NCBI GenBank assembly: GCA_035642535.1
Contig: DASQSE010000003.1
Span: forward strand, 6,711-70,710
Direction of reading: 5' to 3'
Length of the DNA: 64,000 bases
Origin: Jatrophihabitans sp035642535
GTDB lineage: Bacteria; Actinomycetota; Actinomycetes; Mycobacteriales; Jatrophihabitantaceae
The position numbers and the translations under genes were made by a program. Under the pieces are notes generated by a model. The model saw nothing but the letters and a program-made list of their open reading frames with translations. It made no database searches and was not told where the DNA came from. Positions 58,828 through 64,000 of this stretch are shown piece after piece; positions within the stretch are counted from its first letter, which is position 1, and every line of letters starts with the position of its first letter.

Positions 58828-58877
58828 GCGCGGCACGCTATCGTCCGTACCGGACGTTCTACTTCCGGATTGGCGCG

Positions 58878-59888
58878 ATGATGAAAACAGACGCGAGTCC
58901 GACCGCGCGGGCCCTGCTGGCGCTCGAGGTGATCCAGGGCAGCCCGGGCGTCAGCGCCGACCGACTGGCCGACAAGCTCGGCGTCTCGGAGCGGGCGGCC
59001 CGGCGCTACGTGGGCATCCTGCGCGAGGCCGGCATCCCGATCGAGTCCATGCGCGGTCCGTACGGCGGCTTCCGGGTCGGTCGCGGGCTGCGGCTCCCAC
59101 CGTTGATCTTCAGTGCGGCCGAGGCACTCGGCCTGGTGATGGCCGTGCTCGACGGCCATCACCACGCGAGCGATCCCGCCGACATGGTCGGCAGCGCGCT
59201 GGGCAAGATCGTGCGGGCCTTGCCTGAACCGGTGGCCGCCCAGGCCGAGGCGGTGCGCCGAGCGACCGCGGCTGCTCCCGATCGCGCCGCTGCCCGTCCG
59301 GATCCGGCCACGACGACCGCGCTTGTGCAGGCCTGCGCGGGCAATCGCGGCGTGCGTATCGGCTACCGCTCCGAGGCGGGCTCGGAATGGGAGATCGACG
59401 TCGACCCCTGGGCGATCGTGGTCCGGCACGGGCGGTGGTATCTCCTCTGCCGCTCGCACCGGGCGCAGGCCCAGCGGGCGTACCGCATCGACCGGGTGCG
59501 CAGCGTGGAACTGCTCGACTCGAGCTTCACCCCGCCTGCCGACCTGGAGCCGGTCGCCTGGCTCGAGGCGCATCTCGCGGTCGGCTGGGAGTACGAGGTC
59601 GAGATCATCATCGAAGGACCGCTCGATATCGTCGGCCGATGTATCCCGCGCACGCTAGGTCGGCTCGAATCGATCGACGCGGGGAGAACGCGGCTTGTCG
59701 GCAGCACCAGCAATCCGACCTGGTACGCCGAGCGGCTCGCATCGGTGCCGGCGGCCTACCGGATCGTGACGTGCCCCGAACTGCAGGACGCGGTGCGCGC
59801 GCTGGCCGAGCGGATGCTCGCCGCGGCCACTCCGGCGTCGGCACCACTCTGCGCTAAACTGAACAGTCAGTCAAAGCCAGCGCACTAG
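58878..59888 (+). CDS. HTH/WYL-domain transcriptional regulator
   Basis: A 336-residue regulator. An HTH_11 winged helix (VIQGSPGVSADRLADKLGVSERAARRYVGILREAGIPIES) is followed by a WYL domain with IDVDPWAIVVRHGRWYLLCRSHRAQAQRAYRIDRVRSVELLD and a C-terminal WCX-like domain. WYL proteins sense nucleic acids or nucleotides and regulate DNA-damage or defence genes, but also metabolic ones. The obvious target is the divergent DinB-like gene. Operator copy 4, for the downstream acyl-CoA dehydrogenase, lies inside its 3' end. Confidence 0.88.
   Translation: MMKTDASPTARALLALEVIQGSPGVSADRLADKLGVSERAARRYVGILREAGIPIESMRGPYGGFRVGRGLRLPPLIFSAAEALGLVMAVLDGHHHASDPADMVGSALGKIVRALPEPVAAQAEAVRRATAAAPDRAAARPDPATTTALVQACAGNRGVRIGYRSEAGSEWEIDVDPWAIVVRHGRWYLLCRSHRAQAQRAYRIDRVRSVELLDSSFTPPADLEPVAWLEAHLAVGWEYEVEIIIEGPLDIVGRCIPRTLGRLESIDAGRTRLVGSTSNPTWYAERLASVPAAYRIVTCPELQDAVRALAERMLAAATPASAPLCAKLNSQSKPAH
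59855..59874. promoter_or_regulatory. TetR-type operator, copy 4
   Basis: TAAACTGAACAGTCAGTCAA lies within the last codons of the WYL gene and 31 bases before the acyl-CoA dehydrogenase start. The TCAGTC arm is exact; the first arm has AACTGA. The placement suggests that the dehydrogenase belongs to the TetR regulon while the WYL gene does not. Confidence 0.7.
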
Positions 59889-59904
59889 CACGGAGCTGCC
59901 CGGC

Positions 59905-61065
59905 ATGTTCGGTCTGTCCGACGAGGAACTGCGCATTCGGCGAGCCGCAGGGGAGTTCGCCGACGAGCTCATCCCGCTGGAGGTGGAGGCCGAACTCGCC
60001 GGCGGGGTGCTGCCCGAGGCCGTCGCCGAGCGCAATCACGAGCAGGCCGTCGCGCGCGGGCTCTACGCCACCAACATGCCGCGGTCGGTGGGCGGGCCGG
60101 GCTACTCGATGCTCCAGCAGGTGCTGGTGCAGGAGCAGGTCGGGCGGGTTACGAACGGCATCGCGTGGGTGATGCACACCCCGCCTGCGTGGTGGGCCGA
60201 CGTCGCGACCGATTACCAGAAGCAGCGCTGGCTGGTACCGGCCACGCGCGGCGAACGGCACGAGTGCTACGCGATCACCGAGGAGTTCGCGGGCTCGGAC
60301 GTCGACGCGATCGCGGCGAGCGCCAAACGCGACGGCGACGAGTACGTCGTGAACGGCGTCAAGTGGCACGTCACGTCGTTCAACGTCGCCGACTACTGCT
60401 TCGTCCAGGCCAAGCTGCCGTCGGGCGAACACGTGCTGCTCGTCGTCGACCTGCCCGCGGCCGGCGTGCAGGTCGTGCGCACCCCGGCGTACATGCACAC
60501 CATCGCCGACCAGCACCCGATCGTGTCGTTCTCGGACGTGCGGGTGCCGGCCGCCCACCTCATCGGTGCGGAGGGCGAGGGGATGACATTCGCCCACGAG
60601 TGGTTCCGCTTCGAACGGATCATGGTCGCGGCCCGGTGCGTGGGAGCGGCGCAGCGCCTCGTCGACGAGGTGACCTCGTTCGCGGCGCACCGAGAGGTCA
60701 GCGGGCAGCGGCTCGGCGACCACCAGCTCGTCGCCGGGATGCTTGCGGACAGTGCGACCGAGCTTTTTGCCGCGCGCGCGATCCTCTACGAGGTCGCCCG
60801 CTCGGTCGACGCCGGCGCCGACCGCAAGGTGCTGCACGGCCGTGCCTCGATGATCAAGCTGTACTGCTCGGAGATGGCCGGCCGGGTTGCCGACCGCGCA
60901 GTGCAGATATTCGGCGGGCGCGGCTACATGCGCGAGAACGTGGCGGAGCGCATGTATCGCGAGCTGCGGGTGGAGCGCATCTGGGAAGGCGCGAGCGAGT
61001 TGCAGCGGCTCGTCATCGCGCGCCAACTGCTCAACCGCGGCCCGGCCGCGCTCTTGGAAAGCTGA
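59905..61065 (+). CDS. Acyl-CoA dehydrogenase
   Basis: A 386-residue acyl-CoA dehydrogenase with three domains: an N-terminal helical part (MFGLSDEELRIRRAAGEFADELI), a beta domain with YAITEEFAGSDVDAIAASAKRDGDEYVVNG, and a C-terminal helical domain with QIFGGRGYMRENVAERMYRELRVERIWEGASELQRLVIARQL. It introduces a double bond next to CoA-bound carboxyl groups, passing electrons to ETF. Isovaleryl, glutaryl and other specificities cannot be separated here. Operator copy 4 precedes it. It follows the acyl-CoA ligase logically as the next catabolic step. Confidence 0.88.
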   Translation: MFGLSDEELRIRRAAGEFADELIPLEVEAELAGGVLPEAVAERNHEQAVARGLYATNMPRSVGGPGYSMLQQVLVQEQVGRVTNGIAWVMHTPPAWWADVATDYQKQRWLVPATRGERHECYAITEEFAGSDVDAIAASAKRDGDEYVVNGVKWHVTSFNVADYCFVQAKLPSGEHVLLVVDLPAAGVQVVRTPAYMHTIADQHPIVSFSDVRVPAAHLIGAEGEGMTFAHEWFRFERIMVAARCVGAAQRLVDEVTSFAAHREVSGQRLGDHQLVAGMLADSATELFAARAILYEVARSVDAGADRKVLHGRASMIKLYCSEMAGRVADRAVQIFGGRGYMRENVAERMYRELRVERIWEGASELQRLVIARQLLNRGPAALLES

Positions 61066-61109
61066 CCCGTCGCGTCGTCCGGCCATCGTTCGCTGCCATG
61101 ACCCCGCGA

Positions 61110-61155
61110 ATTGTCCGCCCTTCAGCGCGCGTACGCGTCACTTAGGGCGGACAAC
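61110..61155. repeat. 46-nt intergenic palindromic repeat, copy F
   Basis: Begins ATTGTCCGCCC and ends GGGCGGACAAC; after the outermost base the arms pair over ten bases. The centre contains CGCGTACGCG, itself a palindrome. It is the first of a tandem pair in the convergent gap between the acyl-CoA dehydrogenase and kgd. Confidence 0.9.
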
Positions 61156-61172
61156 TTGAAGCAACCCCGCGA

Positions 61173-61218
61173 GTTGTCCGCCCTTCAGCACGCGTACGCG
61201 TCACGAAAGGCGGACAAC
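61173..61218. repeat. 46-nt intergenic palindromic repeat, copy G
   Basis: Begins GTTGTCCGCC and ends GGCGGACAAC, 63 bases after copy F, with nearly the same centre. The spacer of 17 nt between F and G is of a different sequence from the other pairs but of identical length. Confidence 0.9.
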
Positions 61219-61241
61219 TCGGAGCGGGAGGGAGTATCAGC

Positions 61242-64000
61242 TCATCCGAAGGCGGTGGCGACGACCTCATGCTGCTGCGCCTCGTGCACCGAGTGCGAGC
61301 CCACCGCGGGCGAGGCGGCGGCCTTTCGCGAGGCGCGCAGCAGCGGACGTCCCTCGAGGTGCTCAGGCAGGGCGAGCGCCATGAACGGCCAGGGGCCCGA
61401 GTTGGCCGGCTCCTCCTGCACCCACACGACCTCAACACCGGGATAGGGCCCCAGCGCCGCGCGAAGCTCCTCGGCGGGCAACGGGTAGAGCTGCTCGACG
61501 CGGACGATCGCCACATCGCGCCGGCCCAGCTTCTCCCGCTCGGCAGCCAGGTCGTAGTAGACCTTGCCGGCGCACAGCAGCACCCGCGTCACGCCGGACG
61601 CGTCCGCTGACGGATCCGGCAGCACCGGCTCGAACGTCCCACCGGTGAAGTCGTCGACCTCGCTCACTGCCGACTTCAACCGCAGCAGCGACTTCGGCGT
61701 GAACGCGATCAGCGGGCGGCGCACCGGCGAAAGCCCCTGCCTGCGCAGCAGGTGGAAGTAGTTCGCCGGCGACGAGCACATCGCGATGGTCATGTTGTTC
61801 TCGGCCGCCATTTGCAGGAACCGCTCCGGCCGGCCGGTCGAGTGATCCGGACCCTGCCCCTCGTAGCCGTGCGGCAGCAGCAGGGTGAGCGCCGAGCGCT
61901 GGCCCCACTTCGCCTCGCCCGCCGAGATGAACTCGTCGACGATCGTCTGCGCGCCGTTGGCGAAGTCGCCGAACTGCGCCTCCCAGCACACCAGCGCGTC
62001 GTCGCGCACGACCGAGTAGCCGTACTCGAAACCCATCGCCGCGAACTCCGAGAGCAGCGAGTCGTAAGCGAGGAACGGCGCCTGATCGTCGGAAAGCTTC
62101 TTCAACGGCGTGTACTCGGCGCCGGTGTGCCGGTCGATCAGCGTCGCGTGCCGCTGCGTGAACGTGCCGCGCCGCGAGTCCTGCCCGGCCAGCCGCACCG
62201 TCCGCCCTTCTAGCACGAGCGAGCCGAGTGCGTACAACTCGGCGGTTGCCCAGTCGATGCCGCCCGAACTCGCCATCGCGACGCGGCGGTCGATCTGCGC
62301 CTTGAGGCGCGGATGGATGGTGAAGCCGTCCGGCGGATTGGCGTAGGCCTCGGAGATCCGCTTGATGGTGTCGACGGAGACCGCCGTCGTGACGTGCTGC
62401 GACGGGGTCTCGCGCTCGAGGTCAGGCTCGGCGGCAGCCGTCTCGGTGGCATTGCGGGTCTCGACGAAGACCTTCTCCAGTTGTGCCTGAAAGTCCTTCA
62501 GTGCTGCCTCGGCGTCTTCGAGCGTGATGTCACCACGGCCCACAAGCGCCTCGGTGTACAGCTTCCGCACGCTGCGCTTGCTGTCGATGATGTCGTACAT
62601 CAGCGGCTGGGTGAACGACGGGTTGTCGGCCTCGTTATGGCCTCGCCGCCGGTAGCAGAGCATGTCGATGACGACGTCCTTGCGGAACTCGCGCCGGTAC
62701 TCGACGGCCAGCCGCGCGACGCGCACGCATGCCTCGGGGTCGTCACCGTTCACATGGAAGATCGGCGCCTGGATCATCCGTGCGACGTCCGTCGCGTACA
62801 GCGACGAGCGCGACGACGAGGGCGAGGTCGTGAAGCCGACCTGATTGTTGACGACCACGTGCACGCTGCCGCCGGTGCGGTAGCCGCGCAGCTGCGACAG
62901 GTTGAGGGTCTCGGCCACGACGCCCTGGCCTGCGAAGGCGGCGTCACCGTGCAGCATCACGGGGAGCACCGTGTAGCCGTCCTCGCCCTTGTTCAGGACG
63001 TCCTGCTTGGCCCGCACGATGCCTTCGAGGACGGGGTCGACCGCCTCGAGGTGCGACGGATTCGCCGTGAGCTCGACGGCGATCTTCTTGCCCGTCGCGG
63101 ACTCGAACGTGCCCTGTGCGCCGAGGTGGTACTTGACGTCGCCGGAGCCCTGCGCGGTGCCCGGGTCGATGTTGCCCTCGAACTCGTCGAAGATCCTCGC
63201 GTAGGGCTTGCCGACGATGTTGGCGAGCACGTTGAGCCGGCCACGGTGCGGCATGCCGATGACGACCTCGTCCAGGCTCTGCTCGGCCGCCGAGGCGAGC
63301 ACCGCGTCGAGCAGCGCGATCACGGTCTCGGCGCCCTCGAGGGAGAAGCGCTTCTGGCCCACGTACTTCGTCTGCAGGAAGGTCTCGAAAGCCTCGGCGG
63401 CATTAAGCCGGCCGAGAATGTGCAGTTGCTCGTCCCGGGCCGGCGGCGCGTGCTTGACCTCGACGTGGTTCTGGATCCACTTGCGCTCTTCGGGGTCGCT
63501 GATGTGCCGGAACTCGACACCGACGCGGCGGCAGTACGCATCGCGAAGGACGCCGAGGATGTCGCGCAGCTTCAGCATCTTCTCGCCGGCGAAGCCGTCG
63601 ACCGGGAACTCGCGGTCGAGATCCCAGAGCGTCAGCCCGTACTGGGTGATGTCCAGGTCGGGGTGCTTGCGCACGGTGTACTCGAGCGGGTCGGTGTCGG
63701 CCATGAGGTGGCCGCGGGTGCGATACGCGTTGATCATCTCGATGACGCGCGCGCTCTTGTCGATCTGTCCCTCGTGCGAGAACTCACGGTCGACGAGCCA
63801 GCGCACCGGCTCGTACGGGATGCGCAGCGCGGCGAAGATCTCGTCCCAGAACGCGTCCGAGAGGAGCAGCTGGTGGATCTCGCGCAGGAACTCGCCCGAC
63901 TGCGCACCCTGGATGATCCGGTGGTCGTAGGTCGAGGTGAGCGTCATGATCTTGCTGATCGCCCGGTCGACGAGTTGGTCGGGGTTCATGCCGCTGAACT
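61242..64000 (-). CDS. kgd: Multifunctional 2-oxoglutarate metabolism enzyme Kgd, C-terminal three quarters
   Basis: About 919 residues are visible and the frame continues past the window end. The E1o part is complete: the thiamine region (VVIGMPHRGRLNVLANIVGKPYARIF), HVNGDDPEACVRVARLA with CYRRRGHNEADNPSFTQP, the LPHGYEGQGPDHSTGRPERFLQ motif, and the C-terminal VWVQEEPANSGPW. An MTLTSTYDHRIIQGAQSGEFL segment at the left is the end of the fused E2o-like domain, the hallmark of actinobacterial Kgd (about 1,230-1,260 residues). It converts 2-oxoglutarate to succinyl-CoA (with E2/E3), succinic semialdehyde or 2-hydroxy-3-oxoadipate. The C-terminus ends near repeat pair F/G. Confidence 0.94.
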   Translation of the reverse strand, partial: FSGMNPDQLVDRAISKIMTLTSTYDHRIIQGAQSGEFLREIHQLLLSDAFWDEIFAALRIPYEPVRWLVDREFSHEGQIDKSARVIEMINAYRTRGHLMADTDPLEYTVRKHPDLDITQYGLTLWDLDREFPVDGFAGEKMLKLRDILGVLRDAYCRRVGVEFRHISDPEERKWIQNHVEVKHAPPARDEQLHILGRLNAAEAFETFLQTKYVGQKRFSLEGAETVIALLDAVLASAAEQSLDEVVIGMPHRGRLNVLANIVGKPYARIFDEFEGNIDPGTAQGSGDVKYHLGAQGTFESATGKKIAVELTANPSHLEAVDPVLEGIVRAKQDVLNKGEDGYTVLPVMLHGDAAFAGQGVVAETLNLSQLRGYRTGGSVHVVVNNQVGFTTSPSSSRSSLYATDVARMIQAPIFHVNGDDPEACVRVARLAVEYRREFRKDVVIDMLCYRRRGHNEADNPSFTQPLMYDIIDSKRSVRKLYTEALVGRGDITLEDAEAALKDFQAQLEKVFVETRNATETAAAEPDLERETPSQHVTTAVSVDTIKRISEAYANPPDGFTIHPRLKAQIDRRVAMASSGGIDWATAELYALGSLVLEGRTVRLAGQDSRRGTFTQRHATLIDRHTGAEYTPLKKLSDDQAPFLAYDSLLSEFAAMGFEYGYSVVRDDALVCWEAQFGDFANGAQTIVDEFISAGEAKWGQRSALTLLLPHGYEGQGPDHSTGRPERFLQMAAENNMTIAMCSSPANYFHLLRRQGLSPVRRPLIAFTPKSLLRLKSAVSEVDDFTGGTFEPVLPDPSADASGVTRVLLCAGKVYYDLAAEREKLGRRDVAIVRVEQLYPLPAEELRAALGPYPGVEVVWVQEEPANSGPWPFMALALPEHLEGRPLLRASRKAAASPAVGSHSVHEAQQHEVVATAFG

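Noticed and set aside
58850..58868. CCGGA-N9-TCCGG between the DinB-like and WYL genes as an operator
   Set aside because: Five-base arms in a GC-rich genome are weak evidence; mentioned only in the gene entry.
26292..61218. The paired palindromes as CRISPR repeats
   Set aside because: Only one or two units occur per site, the unit itself is one long hairpin, units are scattered over 35 kb, and there are no cas genes.
61109..61220. Peptide-coding potential of the repeats (period 63 = 21 codons, reading ELSA...ADN)
   Set aside because: Copies C to G read open in that frame but A and B have a TGA in the centre. The frame agreement is a by-product of the fixed period; no ribosome site was seen.
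1..64000. tRNA, rRNA, insertion sequences, attachment sites and replication origin
   Set aside because: None seen on reading both strands; no transposase or integrase motif among the open frames.

Overview
The window looks like about 64 kb of chromosome from a high-GC actinobacterium that makes mycothiol. The evidence is the very GC-rich codon use with many GTG and TTG starts, an ECF sigma/zinc anti-sigma pair of the SigR(SigH)/RsrA type, a WhiB1-type iron-sulfur protein, a PdtaS-type histidine kinase, a SigF/RsbW pair, a nickel superoxide dismutase with its dedicated protease, HisN, and an actinobacterial multifunctional 2-oxoglutarate enzyme (Kgd). The order aroA-rsgA, SRAP, sigR-rsrA, pdtaS, whiB1, diacylglycerol kinase, small membrane protein matches, gene for gene but with insertions, the Mycobacterium tuberculosis Rv3217-Rv3228 neighbourhood as I remember it. 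The species cannot be named from the sequence alone; a Frankia/Jatrophihabitans-like lineage is a guess. I found about 67 protein genes. I saw no rRNA, tRNA, CRISPR array, transposase or prophage gene, and no gene-free stretch over 300 bases. The longest gap, 26669-26921, is described below.

Layout. 1-9000: housekeeping and redox genes (tail of a YbaK-like editing protein, soxR and a divergent dehydrogenase, QueA-like enzyme, hisN, aminotransferase, metallo-hydrolase, trmO, MOSC and XdhC proteins, rsgA). 9000-20200: aroA, SRAP, a hydrolase/acyl-CoA ligase/dehydrogenase operon, a K+/H+-type antiporter, ybaK, sigR-rsrA, a D-Ala-D-Ala carboxypeptidase and a two-component system. 20200-30700: MarR/azoreductase, trmL, a sodium symporter pair, pdtaS, whiB1, a lipid kinase, and the sodN-phosphatase-rsbW-sigF operon. 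30700-37500: sodX, a broken thioesterase, malic enzyme, a MocR regulator with its YczE-type membrane partner, and an oxidoreductase. 37500-61100: an accessory catabolic region, interrupted by a ROK regulator and a large secreted GH3 glycosidase. 61242-64000: kgd, cut by the window end.

The accessory region is the most interesting functional unit. A TetR-family regulator (52208-52852) sits beside one copy of a 20-bp operator. Four more copies lie in front of a PotDBC/PotA-like cationic-amine transporter and a class III aminotransferase, a sarcosine-oxidase-like flavoenzyme with a cupin, an acyl-CoA dehydrogenase, and a Rieske oxygenase with a phytoene-desaturase-like flavoenzyme. A second such flavoenzyme and an NDP-forming acyl-CoA ligase are divergent from tetR. 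Together this suggests one regulon for uptake of an amine or betaine-like compound and its oxidation to an acyl-CoA. The substrate is not evident. The solute-binding protein and the ATPase of the transporter both carry single-base frameshifts.

The most striking non-coding feature is a family of seven intergenic palindromes, each exactly 46 nt. Six form three tandem pairs with an exact 63-bp period, and all three pairs lie between convergent genes. Other regulatory sites visible are a SigR-type autoregulatory promoter, a SoxR-like box, a Crp-like box before whiB1, a duplicated MarR operator and candidate MocR repeats.
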